In this document: positions 35,113 through 47,925 of the stretch, in pieces
Numbering within the stretch: the first letter of the stretch is position 1
Layout of the letters: each line of letters opens with the position of its first letter
Assembly (NCBI GenBank): GCA_030015575.1
Contig: JASDDO010000016.1
Location: 457,946,141 to 458,010,140, forward strand
Length of the DNA stretch: 64,000 nt
Direction: 5' to 3'
Source: Agapanthus africanus
Lineage: Eukaryota > Streptophyta > Magnoliopsida > Asparagales > Amaryllidaceae
The notes under the pieces: model-generated
What the model saw: the letters and a program-made list of their open reading frames with translations, nothing else
The model's database searches: none
Told to the model about the DNA's origin: nothing
Position numbers and translations under genes: made by a program

Positions 35113-35240
35113 ACTGGGAACACCAGCTGACCACCACGTCATTAAACTAGGAATAATAGACCTCTAAGTCTTTAAACTGGGAACCGATGACCACCACGTC
35201 GTTAAACTGGGAACAATCGACCTCTAAGTCGTTAAATTGG
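35105..35240. repeat. GACCACCACGTCGTTAAACTGG repeats (about 30 bp)
   Basis: Four to five degenerate units related to the minisatellites in the chain LTRs (inverted) and at 53480-53720. Confidence 0.7.
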
Positions 35241-35545
35241 GAATGTAAAAAAAATGAGTAAATAAAAAAAAAGAGGAATGTGTAAATAAATAAATAAAAA
35301 TAAAATCCGAAATGATGAGGCAACTCGCAATAAAAATCAGTGAGTAAAAATAAAAATAAAAGCCGAAATGATGGGGCAACTCGCAATAAAAATCAGCGAG
35401 TAAAAATAAAAATAAAGCCGAAATGATGGGGCAACCGTGAATAAAAGCCGAAATGATAGGGCAATCGCAACCTTCGCGATAAGAAAAGCTGAAATGATAG
35501 AGCAATCGCGGTAAATAAAAAATAAAAAATAAAAAATAAAAAAGA
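35233..35545. repeat. A-rich tandem repeat with GCCGAAATGATGGGGCAACTCGC units
   Basis: Units of 60-70 bp in which AAATGATRGGGCAA alternates with AAATAAAAATAAAA. The Phe/Tyr-rich minus-strand frames are by-products. Confidence 0.85.
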
Positions 35546-35552
35546 AATAAAA

Positions 35553-37060
35553 TGGCGAATGATGAGTCGCTCCTGGTACCATATTCCAGTGCAGCGATGC
35601 AGACGCCAACCAAAATCCAATTTCCCAAAATTCTCCTAGCCCTACGGCCAGTCCCTAAACTGGCTACCGTATACAATCCACGGGCTCAAATAATTCTCAT
35701 CATACCCATGCCCCACCGTAATCACCAGTTACGCGGCTGGTCTCCGCCCTTGGAATTATGGTCCATTGGGAAGACCCACTCATGTGTCCTCACGATGCAT
35801 GAGGAGAACAAACCTTCGTGGGATCCTTACGACCCACAAAGGAAAAATATACTTGGGAGTCCTCACGACTCCTAAGGAGAAAATACGCCTACGGGATCCT
35901 TACGACCCGTAGGGAGAAAATGCTTTTATGGGACCCTTACGGCCCATAAAATTGAAAAGCCTTAGGTGATAGGGATCCAAACCTGTCTCCTAAGCCATCG
36001 CTCCCCAATCCCCAAGTGGCGAATGATGAGTCGCTCCTGGTACCATATTCCAGTGTAGCGATGTAGACGCCAACCAAATTCCAAATCCCATACCCCAACG
36101 GTGGATGATGAGTCGCTCCTGGTACCATATTCTAGTGTCGCGGTGCAGACGCCAACCAAATTCCAAATCCCAATGGCGAATGATGAGTCGCTCCTGGTAC
36201 CATATTCCAGTGCAGCGATACAGACGCCAACCAAATTCCAAATCCCATACCTCAACGGCGAATGATGAGTCGCTCCTGGTACCATATTCCAGTGCAGCGA
36301 TACAGACGCCAACAAAGTCCCAAAATTTTTCTGGCCTTACGGTCTGGATCATACATCCTGCAAAACCGTATACAATTCACGGGCATAAAACAATCCCAAT
36401 CCCTCCCAAGTCCTACCGGTGAGACCACATTCAAAGTCCCAGTGGCGGTGAAGATTCCAAAAAAAAAGGTATGTCCACAAGCAAAATGGGCACGGATGAA
36501 AACCCGAAAGGGCTCCGTGAGTAAAAACGGCAGGACTGCCGGCGAGTTTGTGAAAACCCGAAAGGGCGCAAACTCGTAAAAAAGAGATGAAATGCACTCA
36601 CAAAGTCCTCTCGACTTTGTGAGGAGAAAATTCCCGCATGAGATCCTTACGACTTATAAAGGACCAACACACTTAGGAGTCCCCACGACTCCAAAGGAGA
36701 AAATACACCAACGGGATCCTTACAACCCGTAGGGAGAAAATGCTTTATGAGACCCTTACGGCTCACAAAATTGAAAAGTCTTAGGTGATAAGGACCTAAA
36801 ACCTGTCTCCTAAGCCATCGCTTCCTGATAAACAAGCGCAAATGATGATTCGCTCCTGGTACCATATTCTAGTGTAGCGATACTGATGCCAAGCAAAAAC
36901 CAATTCTCAAATCCTCCCGGGGAAAATGATGAGTTGCTCCTGTAATTATTTCAGTGCAGCAATGCAGATGCCAAACCAAAACCAATCCCCAAATCCTCTC
37001 ATGATAGATGATGATTCGCTCCTGGTACCATATTCCAGTGTAGCGATGCTGATGTCAACC
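35553..37060. repeat. Dispersed TCGCTCCTGGTACCATATTC repeat, about seven copies
   Basis: Copies near 35563, 36029, 36113, 36189, 36270, 36851 and 37018, each followed by AGTGyAGCGATrCAGACGCCAA or similar. Intervals are filled by hairpin arrays. Confidence 0.85.
35779..35951. repeat. Hairpin array, about 36-bp units, constant CCTYACG loop
   Basis: Five consecutive hairpins: CTCATG/CATGAG, GTGGG/CCCAC, CTTGGGAG/CTCCTAAG, CCTACGGG/CCCGTAGG, TTTTATGGG/CCCATAAAA. Loops are ATCCTTACGA, TCCTCACGA or ACCCTTACGG; linkers are GGAGAAAAT-like. A second cluster is at 36597-36775, including 11-bp perfect arms CTCACAAAGTC/GACTTTGTGAG. Confidence 0.9.
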
Positions 37061-37199
37061 CAAATCATAATCAATAAGTCAACTTCAACTCCGACACCGC
37101 AGAAAGCGGAGCAAGTCAGAATCCAATCTCGACACCGCAAGAAGCGGAGCAAGTCAAGTTCACCCCTGACACTGCAAGAAGCAGAGCAAGTCAAATCAA

Positions 37200-38390
37200 G
37201 CGTCGACCGTCCATGTCGCAAAAAGGGCAGTTCAGGCTTCCCACAAATCGGGAACCAAATCGCTCCGGATCAGAGTGTCGACCGTCCATGTCGCAAAAAG
37301 GGCAGTGCAGGCTTCCCACAAATCGGGAACCAAATCGCTCCGGATTAGAGCGCCGACCGTCCATGTCGCAAAAAGGGCAGTGCAGGCTTCCTACAAAGCA
37401 GGAACCAGATCACTCCGGGCCAGGGAAAAGTCTACCACGGACACTCCGTCTCGAAGACGCGTCAAGCGTCGAAGCAGGAACTAGATCACTCCGGGCTAGG
37501 GAAAAGTCTACCATGGACACTCCATCTCGGAGACGCGTCAAGCGTCGACCGTCCATGTCGCAAAAAGGGCAATACAGGCTTCCCACAAATCGGGAACCAA
37601 ATCGCTCCGAATCAGAGCGTCGACCGTCCATGTCGCAAAAAGGGCAGTGAAGGCTTCCTACAAAGCAGGAACCAGACCACTCCGGGCCAGGGAAAAGTCT
37701 ACCACGGACACTCCGTATTGGAGACGCGTCAAGCGTCGACCGTCCATGTCGCAAAAAGGGCAGTGCAGGCTTCCCACAAATCGGGAACCAAATCGCTCGG
37801 GATCAGAGCGTCGACCGTCCATGTCGCAAAAAGGGCAGTGCAGGCTTCCCACAAATCGGGAACCAAATTGCTCCGGATCAGAGCGTCGACCGTCCATGTC
37901 GCAAAAAGGGCAGTGCAGGCTTCCCACAAATCGGGAACCAAATCGCTCCGGATCAGAGCGTCGACCGCCCATGTCGCAAAAAGGGCAGTACAGGCTTCCT
38001 ACAAAGCAGGAACCAGATCACTCCGGGCCAGGGAAAAGTCTACCACAGACACTCTGTCTCGGAGACGCGTTAAGCGTCGACCGTCCATGTTGCAAAAAGG
38101 GCAGTGCAGGCTTCCCACAAATCGGGAACCAAATCGCTCTGGATTAGAGCGTCGACCGTCCATGTCGCAAAAAGGGCAGTGCAGGCTTCCCACAAATCGG
38201 GAACCAAATTGCTCCGGATCAGAGCGTCGGCCGTCCATGTTGCAAAAATGGCAGTGTAGGCTTCCTACAAAGCAGGAACCAGATCACTCTGGGCCAGGGA
38301 AACGTCTACCACGGGCACTCCGTCTCGGAGACGCGTCAAGCGTCGACCGTCCATGTCATAAAAAGGGCAGTGCATCCCAAAAATTAGGAA
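37200..38390. repeat. 75-bp tandem repeat (25 codons)
   Basis: Unit GTCGACCGTCCATGTCGC plus AAAAAGGGCAGTGCAGGC and a tail; starts at 37202, 37277, 37352 and on. Some units are replaced by a longer one containing GGCCAGGGAAAAGTCTACCA. The period is a multiple of three, so frames stay open for up to 250 codons (37718-38470). The repeated peptide (RPSMSQKGQCRLPTNREPN) has no known domain. Confidence 0.93.
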
Positions 38391-38469
38391 CCAAAGCAAG
38401 TCGCCTCCACGCGATAGAAGATCCATCAATTTCATGCACACGACTCACATATGTGGTGTGCATTTATTG

Positions 38470-38481
38470 ATGGGGGCACTT
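38470..38481 (+). other. Polypurine tract of element 33025-39952
   Basis: ATGGGGGCACTT directly before the 3' LTR start; related to GTGGGGGGCATT before 50759 and GGTGGCGGAGCATT in the 43-bp linkers. Confidence 0.75.
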
Positions 38482-39952
38482 TGTTGGGGTCAAAATTTGC
38501 ACCCCGGTTGACCAAGTCAAAGTCAAGGTCAACCCCAAGCCAGGCGGGCCCAAGCCCAAGCAAGTGGGCCAATGCCCGGGTCGAGCCCGAACACGAAGCG
38601 TCCGGCCTTCAGCCATACCAAAATAAAAATCATGTAACGAATAATTTTGATGTAATTTTTTGTGTATGAATGTATGCAAAATGGGTATAAAGCCAATTTT
38701 TTGTAAGCCCATGGCTTATGTGCAAAAAGAAATGGCACATGAACCATGGGATGGGCAAAATACCATTTTGTAAAGCCCAAGGGGCTATATGTAAATATGT
38801 AAGCTTATATAAGGCAACATGATGATGAATAAAGCATAGATACTTTTTCATTCCCCCAAAAACTAGGGTTCTTTGTGCCTCTTTCTCCTTTCTCAAGGTT
38901 CTAAAACCTTCTTCTTCTTTTTGAATTAAATCAAGAGTTTTACTCTTCCTTTTCCAAAACTAAATAGTTTTTTACCACAAAACCCACAAAGAGGAACTTA
39001 GATCTTCCATCAGATCTTAAAAATAAGAGATTTTTAAAATCTCATACATCTTGTTCTTAAAGACTCGGCCAACAGAGGAGGAAGGAGGCGACCCATCTCC
39101 AAAAATCCCATCTTCAAAAGATCCAGAGCCAAAGGGAGAAACAAAGCAGCCCCCTCTGATCATTTCTAAACTTTTTTAGGAGTTTAACTCCACAAATCGG
39201 GAGCACAGCTCCCAGTGCAGGGACCAAAGTCCCCTTTCTGTTTGACGCCCAGCGTCCAGCGCCCAGAGCGCTAGCACCCACGTGCCGAGCACGTGGTGCG
39301 CCCAGCGCCCCGTGCGCTTGCGCCCATGTGCCGAGCACGTGGTGCGCCCAGCGCCCCGTGCGCTTGCGCCCACGTGCCGAGCACGTGGTGTGCCCAGTGC
39401 CCTGTGCGCTAGCGCCCACGTGCCGAGCGCGTGGTGCGCCCAGCGCCCAGAGCGCTCGCGCCCAGCGCCCAGCGCCTGCGTGCCATGCACACGAGGCGCT
39501 GGCCCCCACGCATCCTTTGGATGCCCTTTCCATTTATACACACACACACACACACTCCACGATACTGTACCTGTTAGAAAAAAATTTCTAACGGGGCACT
39601 GCCTCGCACCTCGCAAGGGGGCTGCTAGCCATCTTGACCCCCAGCCCGCTATCCGGGTAGCGGGACGCCCGTAAAAAACTCTGCGGCCCCCCCGATATAT
39701 CCAAAACCCCCTTTCAAAACAAAATGCACGTACACTGCACATTGAGTTCACGTGACCTGTTTTACCCGTTAATCAGAGGTTCTCTCGCTCCAAAGGCGAG
39801 GGGTAATTAACGGCAGCTTAGTCCGCGGCTGCCGGAGATTTGGATCCCCGCAATCAATAAACCCCAGCCTACCCTAGGCAGGGGGAATCTGTAATGCGCC
39901 TGACAAGCGCGCGCGTATTCCCATCTCAATGGGTGACGTAAAACACCCTACA
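38482..39952 (+). mobile_element. 3' LTR of element 33025-39952
   Basis: 1471 bp; nearly identical to the 5' LTR except for fewer CACGTG units (39247-39480) and scattered substitutions, so the insertion is relatively young. Confidence 0.92.
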
Positions 39953-39957
39953 AAAAT
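39953..39957. repeat. TSD AAAAT, right copy
   Basis: Matches 33020-33024. Confidence 0.93.
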
Positions 39958-42900
39958 AACATCTAATTTTAACTAAGTATGTTGAAAAATATTTATGACG
40001 TTTTGAAACTAGACATCACCTCCTTTCTATTTTTAAAAAAATCTGATACAACATAATAATAAAATAGCATCCCAACGGAAACTAGTCTCCACGTCCAAAT
40101 GATGGAGCAACCAACAATCTAAATCAGAAATCGACTCCAAAGAGTGCGACATCACCACTCATAAACTCTAAGTCTTGCTTCTAAGTCCATAATATACCAT
40201 TTCTAAGTTGATGGAGTTTCCAGTAGATACAAGAATATATATGAATAATCAAGAGTGAGTATGATACAATAATAACCCACTTACTAATTAATCCCCGAAA
40301 AGAATGTGTGCCCAAGCCGCTGATAATCCAAGCGGTAAAACCTGCAAGAAACTGTGGCACAACGGGGATGAGTTGCCAACTCAGTGAATAAAAGTGCATC
40401 TAAAGATAGAAATCGAAATGCATGACGATACCTAGGTCATAAGTATAGTCCTATCATAATCTGTACCAATATACTATATGATATGCATATGTGCAATACT
40501 AACTATCATGCAATCCCAAATATAATATTTCAATGTCATATGAGTCAAAATCATGAATCTATAGTTCGTGTTGGAATCCCTTTTGTATATGAATGTCTGT
40601 ACAAATATATGCAGGTACTGTCCCCCGGATCAGTCCTGGGTGAATCCAATAAATAATATCTAACTGTGTACCTCATGATAATGATCATATATATATATAT
40701 ATATATATATAGATGTCCAACATCGACATCGAAATCCGGAATCTCTCGTGTCCAGCATCGATACGTAAATGCAGATACCGTCGACACCATCTCAATAGAT
40801 GATCGCCACCCGATATCCTGGCTACGGTCAGTATCCCCTGGATATCTGCCATGCCCAATCGAATCCCGGTCAGTATCCCCTGGATATCTACCATGCTCAT
40901 CTCAATCTCCGGTATCGAGTATCGTCGTTAGGCTCTCCGCCTATAATGCGGCCATCCTGCCCCTCGGCCTCGAACCGGGTCCACCATGTATCCCGCTGTA
41001 TAGCTACCCCACTCAGTATGGATATTTCACAAATCCGGAACCGTATAGCTACCCCACTCGGGCCGGAATCAAAATCAGAAAACACAAAACTCATGGTGGA
41101 CGTTTAACTCGTCATATCAAAATATCAAATAATTAATAAGAATACTTGCATAGATTATATTGATGATATATTATATATATACATATATAACAGTGTCCCA
41201 TACCACCGATATATATCATCAGGAGTAAAATCTCCAGAAAATTCATAAGAATCAAATACAGAATCTATAGTACCAATATTCATAATCTACAACGGAATAA
41301 GAAAAGACTACGTAATTATATCACATAAGTGTAATGATCTCAATTCTACTATGTTATGGCACTACTAATGATGTGTAGTGTAGCATACGCGTCTGTGCTC
41401 GTGCAACATGGCAATCATTAATATTGGTGCAAGTGTTTTACGGTGTAACAACCTATTTATTTTAATACATATATAACAGCACGGTTCTACAGTGACATGG
41501 CAGTACCAATGAGGTGTAGTGTAACATATATTCACGTGCTTGTGCAGCAAAGTACTCATTGGTATTTGTGCAGTGTTCTATCAGAGTGTGCGTAACGCAG
41601 AAACGTATAATATGGATAATATAATGCAAACATGTAAAGTAATCTAAACGTAACTATTGTAATTACTTGCTATGAGCTATACCATTATCTTTAGGAATAA
41701 TCAAAACGTTAAGTTTGAAATAAGAAAGCTGCCCTAAATTTAAAATAGATATCCGTTTTAGAAACTGGCACGCATCCTAGTATTTTATTTAAAAGACAAA
41801 CGAATCGTAGTTTTTAAAAGAATATAGCCCACACAAATATTACATCCTAAAGCAGAATATAACCTAACTCTACGAGTCAAAGGATAAATTGGCCGTTATT
41901 TGGTATATAAATTTCATCATTTCCAATACGTATAAATCCTTATATTATATCTCATCATATCGCTATATCTGTATCATCTTAAGTACGGCATGATCCCTCG
42001 TACAAATTCATCAAATCATATCCATGTTGTACGGATCTAACACGTACATGTCTCACTTAAAACCATAAATGAACTCTATGCAAATGAAGGACATATAAGA
42101 TGCGATATTATATCAATACCTTGAATAACTACTATACTAACTAGAGATCATAATAATATTTATAAGGTTGCGGGGGTGTTATACGCCATCCACCCGACTT
42201 CTCCTGTAGATGTAAATCTACTCACTAACTTAAAAGCTTGCTGAATCTACGCTGCTGTCGCCAAATCCGCCTCGGAATTCTTGAATCGTACATATATTCG
42301 TATTTAAAACGTAATTGAGGAAAATATCATATCGAAAACCAAAAAAAACAAGCTAAACATTCGTAGGTTAGAACGTACAGCATACTTAACCCAAAACGAT
42401 AATATAATTCTGTCGTTAACGTATAAACGTTAATGGTTCAGCTGCAACATCAAAATACGAAAACTCCGTATCATAAATATCTGAAATTTGATAAAAACAT
42501 TTCTAAAACGTTCCCAGATTTTACTGTATAAATATTTAGATAAAACAAACAATACAGAGACTTGTAAAATACCAACTCAAAGCTACAAAAGAAAAATCAA
42601 CACCAAAAGACATGAGGAGGCCGGCGTCGCCGGAATTTTGGGGTGGGTCGCCGGATTTTCTAGGGAGTTTGGGGTTCATGTTTGAAGTGGTGTCTCCTAT
42701 TAGTCTCAGTATACTTTTGGTCTTGCTGGATTTTCTAGTGATTATACCTAATGGTTCCAGATTCATTTACAGTGAACTAGATAACACAAAAACCTAGTTA
42801 ATGATATTGCATAACTAAACATGCCATGTGATGATTTCGTGAGTTACTGAATTTAAGTTACTCTGAGCTAACCCTTCCCTGGTCATGCCATATAAAAACA

Positions 42901-44014
42901 GAACTCATGGTACGATATATCTGTGTCGTATCTAAGGATTTTAACCCCAAAACTGACATTTGCTCCCTGATTTCCTATACTGCTAAAACAACTTAAACAA
43001 ACAATACCAAATAGATTAATACACATATATAGACCTACCCTAAAAACCACAACATCCAATTCCTTTAAAAATCCGGCGAGATCGGATTTATCTTGATGGT
43101 CGCCGGCCAAAATCCGAGCACTGGGGTTCGTTTTCTTATGGTTAATTCTAGGTATAGATTATAAGATCAAGGTACTGTTTGATCAATTTATTTATCATTT
43201 AAACTATAGAAGATCTTCACAGAGCTAAACTTTGCCTAAAATACGATATCCGATTTCTAAACAAAACATTACTAACTTAAGTTACAGGGTTTGAAGTTAT
43301 ACCTACTGAAAGACCACTAGAAAGTCTTCCTCCAAGATGCACCAGCTCAATCTATTCTAGCTTGATGGTGGTGGTAGTGACCTTAGTATTTAGTCTCATC
43401 TTTCCTTTTCTTCTCTTTGATTTGATGAAGGATTTAAATTTGGTAAATAAGGTATTTGGCTCAGTTTGAGATATAGTGTTTTATTTAGGAGGTGAGAATT
43501 TGTGGTAGAGAAAGGAGGAGGTGGCATGGAGGAAGGAGGATTTGTCATGAGGATGAAACATGGTGCATTCATGCAAGGAAGAGGTGGCAAGTTATGAAGG
43601 AGGAGGTGGAAAGATAATAAGGAGGAGGGGTTAGCTTATAATTAAGGGTGAAACGAGGTGTTTGTATGTAAGTTAGCATAGAATGTTATATGCCAACCAT
43701 GATAAGAATTATAACAATAAGTAAAAGCCTTCATATCTAAAATCCAAATCCATATAGTATAAAAGATATGAAATGATAAATCTATCACTTAATTATTATT
43801 AGCTAAATGACAAATATAATGTCATATTATAATTAAAATATCATTTTCTTGATATCACTCATTTTATTCATAACTATCAAAATAATTACATTTTTTCGGA
43901 TATGATTCCGATACTCAATTTCATAAGCGATATCATTTTCGTAAACTTATCAATTTTATTATTTTTATAATAAAAATATTATTTAATATTATTAAATTTT
44001 TCCAAAATGTTACA

Positions 44015-44029
44015 GTCTCTCCCCCTTAA
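44015..44029 (-). other. Polypurine tract of element 32866-60287
   Basis: Minus strand TTAAGGGGGAGAGAC immediately before the 3' LTR start TGTAACATTTTGG; typical Ty3 PPT. Confidence 0.85.
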
Positions 44030-44671
44030 AGAAATTCGGTCCCCGAATTTAAATTAAATCTCTTTCGTAAACATTTTCTTAATCCAATCAACTTGTTTCA
44101 AAACAATTTCCCGGGGTCAAATTTTAAAATATAAAATTTGCTCGATATCACAAGACTCCAAAGTTCCATATGAGCTAAAATGCATCACAACGCAGCCGTG
44201 TGCGTGAAAACTCAAAACATATAATCATTCATAACTGTAACTCTAGCGGTTGTTATGAGAATTACTCTAGTTATGACAAAAATTTTGCCAATTACGAAAA
44301 CCATTGTGTATCCTAAGTACACAAAATCAATGCCATGATCGCAGTGCAATATCAGTGCACACTACCAAGCGAAAATATAAAAATCAAATCTATCACATTT
44401 CCTATCAAGTGCAAAGCATGAAAACAAAATCAACCCTAATGGGTTTGCATGTAAGTTTCAAACTACACTTCACGGTGTGCACGAAAACAAAACGGCGCTA
44501 ACTGCAACAGGCATGCACGAAACAATATCCACTGCATCCACTGTGCATGGAAAAAGTATACAAAATAATACCAAGTGCATCGGGGTGCACAAAAATCAAA
44601 TCCAAGTGCATCAGAGTGCACAAAATCAAAACGTGCAACTAGTGTACATAAAATCAAGCCAAGTATACATA

Positions 44672-44719
<48 letters not shown>

Positions 44720-44780
44720 CCATGTGCATCTGATGTGCATGGAAAATCAGTGTAGTGCATCCGGTGTACACAACACTCTT

Positions 44781-44831
<51 letters not shown>

Positions 44832-46663
44832 CCATGTGCATCTGATGTGCACGGAAAATCAGTGTAGTGCATCTGGTGTACACAACACTCCAATCGAGTG
44901 CAGTCACCTCGCACTAAAATCTCAACAAATACACTTGGTGTGCACAAGGCATAAGTCAAAGTGAAATTACTGTACATAGAAATCTCATCAAGTGCACCTG
45001 GTGTGCACAAAACATAAATTGATCCTTAAATCCTTAAAATACATATATAAAAATCACGGACATCGAGTTGTCCTTTTTCCAACGTTTGAAAATGAATGTT
45101 TTAGATTATAAAAACGTAAATCGAACTCAAAAGACATCGAATCATATTCTCTTCAATGTTGGAAGGTGTTTATACCACCGGAATTGGCATAGCAAGAATT
45201 ACTACTTGCCGTCTACCACGTCCTAACGTCTTCCGTTTCTGAATTCTGGTTCTTCTTGCAGATCTCTTATATCATGGCTTCTTGATGCGATCGTCTGGTG
45301 AGTAGCAACGACACCATTCGTCTTATTGCAGATACATCCTTTCACACCTTCTTGACCAGTAGTCCAGTCTTTTATAACGTAACATGTTGATAACGGAATC
45401 TCTGTCCTCTGCTTGTGTGCTAACAACTAATCCCAATCCAATCTTATGTATTATAAATTCCTGGAAGAGAATCCATCAAGACTTTTGCTAAAATCATTTA
45501 TCCAGCCTGCCCGGAACTAGCACTTATTTCTTGACCTGCTTTCCCTTTCATAACCATTGTCATTCCTTTTTTATTTCCTCCTAAAAGTGTAGTTGCACGC
45601 GTCATCAAATCTTCAATATCTACTGTGTAGAACAACTGTCCACTGAAACTTCGTACCAATTTCCTGTCCTATAAATTCCCTATATCAATCACTTAAGGAG
45701 CGTATCTGCATAGTTACACGAATTGCAAATCATACTTGGTTATGACCAAACTCGGAGTCTTACAAACTCGGAAACACGAATCCGTCATTTCTGATACTCT
45801 GTAGAAGAATCTAGCAAATTTCACCTTCGAAGACTCGTCCCAAATTCGTCGGAGGAAAACTTACTGCACGATCTATTTCTCGAATGACTTGCATCTGGTC
45901 TAAGCAAGATCCATCTGTAGAAGTACATCAACTTCACCGATCTCGTATCGGAGCACCACAATGGATTAAAAGTCCTAACCATCCCACCTTTGAATGGCTA
46001 TGAATCCTGCTAACCCATCTATACCGGTAAACATCATCAACCTTTAGCTTCATGAACTCTGGAAACAACCTCTTGATAACGTCAGCAATGTTTATTATCG
46101 CTATATAAACAGAACTCAACACCACAATCTTCAGAGAGGGGAAAAGCACCACGCCTCAAGTCCGGCTGATCTCTAGCAATGACTCTTCCATCTGAGGCGG
46201 ATCCCGAAGAAACTCGCTTCAATATTAAACTCGATCAATATCAATAAACGACGTGTCTCTATATCACCGAAATGTCATCCTGGTCAGTCCTTGTCCCAGA
46301 CAAGTCTGCTCTGATCGTATCTCTAACTGCAGCCCTCCCGGCTCCCATAAACATGGTGACTGAAATAATCAACATGCATTGACGAAGATAGATCAATAGA
46401 ATGAATAGAAGGAAGATCTCAAGATATAAATTCTAAGGTAACTTAGGCGGAGTATCATATTGTAAATATACCGCGGAACATATGTACGGTACGTCACTCT
46501 ACTTAGTACCGACTCCATCAACAAAGGTCATCCTATATAACGAAAGTTCGGGTATAAGACCCCCAAAGTCAAGTCTAAGTCCTATAAGGTCAAGCCTGGG
46601 TAACAAAATGTATACCCAGACTCCATATAGTCAACCTAGACTTGAAAAAAGGTTAAACCAAAC
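44030..46663 (-). mobile_element. Internal domain of element 32866-60287, no recognisable gag-pol
   Basis: 2.6 kb with frames below about 75 codons apart from repeat-derived ones. 44330-45010 is made of degenerate GTGCAT/GTGCAC repeats of 30-45 bp, with TA tracts at 44674-44718 and 44797-44830, and a duplicated block (44719-44780 against 44831-44893). 45160-46660 is AT-balanced sequence in which I see no pol motif; a decayed RT cannot be excluded. Confidence 0.6.
44674..44830. repeat. Two TA microsatellites flanking a duplicated GTGCATC block
   Basis: TA tract 44674-44718, block CCATGTGCATCTGATGTGCA, TC tract 44779-44796, TA tract 44797-44830; the block then repeats. Confidence 0.93.
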
Positions 46664-46675
46664 GCTCTGATACCA
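46664..46675 (-). other. Primer binding site, initiator Met tRNA
   Basis: Minus strand TGGTATCAGAGC, four bases after the 5' LTR end GGGTCGTGACA. It is a perfect match to the usual plant initiator-Met PBS. Confidence 0.9.
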
Positions 46676-47925
46676 ACTTTGTCACGACCCAAATGTGGCA
46701 TGTGACCGGCACTTAAATCACGTGACATCTAAAGATGTCGATGCGGTTCAAGTAAGCCGAAACCCGGAATCTAAACTCTTTTTGAAATTATTGGAAGTGA
46801 GGTTTAAATAGTCATCCGATGAAATCAATCTTAAAAATAACATCTAATTTTAACTAAGTATGTTGAAAAACATTTATGACATTTTGAAACTTGACATCAC
46901 CTCCTTTCCATTTTTATAAAAACCTGATACAACATAATAATAAAATAGCATCCCAACGGAAACTAGTCTCCACGTCCAAATGATGGAGCAACCAACAATC
47001 TAAATCAGAAATCGACTCCAAAGAGTATGACATCACCACTCATAAACTCTAACTCTTGTTTCTAAGTTCATAATATACCACTTCTAAGTTGATGGAGTTT
47101 CCACTAGATACAAGAATATATATGAATAATCAAGAGTGAGTATGATACAATAATAACCCACTTACCAATTAATCCCCAAAAAAAATATGTGCCCAAGCCG
47201 CTGATAATCCAAGTGGTAAAACCTGCAAAAAACTGTGGCACAACGGGGATGAGTTGCCAACTCAGTGAATAAAAGTACATCTAAACGTAGAAATCGAAAT
47301 GCATGACGATACCTAGGTCATAAGTATAGTCCTATCATAGTCTGTACCAATATACTATATGATATGCATATGTGCAATACTAACTACCATGCAATCCCAA
47401 GTATAGTATCTCAATGTCATGTGAGTCAAAATCATGAATCTATAGTTCGTGTTGGAATCCCTTTTGTATATAAATGTTTGTACAAATATATGCAGGTACT
47501 GTCCCCCGGATCAGTCCTGCTTGAATCCAATAAATAATATCTAACTATGTACCTCATGATAATGATCATATCAATATATATATATATATAGATGTCCAGT
47601 ATCGACATCGAAATCCGGAATCTCTCGTGTCCAGCATCGACACGTAAATGCAGATACCGTCGACACCATCTCAATAGATGATCGCCACCCGATATCCTGG
47701 CTATGATCAGTATCCCCTGCATATTTGCCGTGCCCAATCGAACCCCGGTCAGTATCCTCTGGATATCTGCCGTGCTCATCTCAATCTCCGGTATCGAGTA
47801 TCCTCGTTAGGCTCCCCGCCTATAATGCGGCCATCCTGTCCCTCGGCCTCGAACCGGGTCCACCATGTATCCTGCTGTATAGCTACCCCACTCAGTACGG
47901 ATATTTCACAAATCCGGAACCGTAT

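Larger units (their letters stand above)
33025..39952 (+). mobile_element. Complete non-autonomous LTR retrotransposon, 6.9 kb
   Basis: 5' LTR 33025-34574, 3' LTR 38482-39952, both starting TGTTGGGGTCAAAATTTGC and ending CACCCTACA; TSD AAAAT. Primer site TGGCACGCCCGGTGGGACC at 34580-34598 and polypurine tract GATGGGGGCACTT before 38482. The 3.9-kb internal region has one gag-like short ORF, hairpin arrays and tandem repeats, and no protease, RT, RNase H or integrase. It must have been moved in trans. The primer site core (GATTCTGGCACGCCCGG) is shared with the four-LTR chain. Confidence 0.92.
32866..44014 (-). mobile_element. 3' LTR of element 32866-60287 (contains insertion 33025-39952)
   Basis: Aligns with 46680-60287 across its length apart from insertions. 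The gap at 33025-39952 is filled in the other LTR by uninterrupted TTAAAAATAACATCT near 46830. The LTR positions 43616-43620 (AATAA) are the empty site for the 56965 solo LTR. TA microsatellite at 40689-40711. Confidence 0.9.

Noticed and set aside
35224..35676. 150-codon Phe/Tyr-rich minus ORF resembling a membrane protein
   Set aside because: Translation of the A-rich tandem repeat; hydrophobicity is a composition effect.
35779..35951. CRISPR-like array (constant repeat, variable spacer)
   Set aside because: The variable parts are the complementary arms of each hairpin, not independent spacers, and the host is a plant.
37718..38470. 250-codon repetitive ORF as a host gene
   Set aside because: It lies inside a retroelement just before its PPT and 3' LTR and consists of 75-bp repeats; kept as a repeat, with the open frame noted.
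45934..46152. Decayed Ty3 reverse transcriptase in the internal domain of 32866-60287
   Set aside because: A weak FPEFM-like resemblance only; no catalytic YxDD-type motif could be read.
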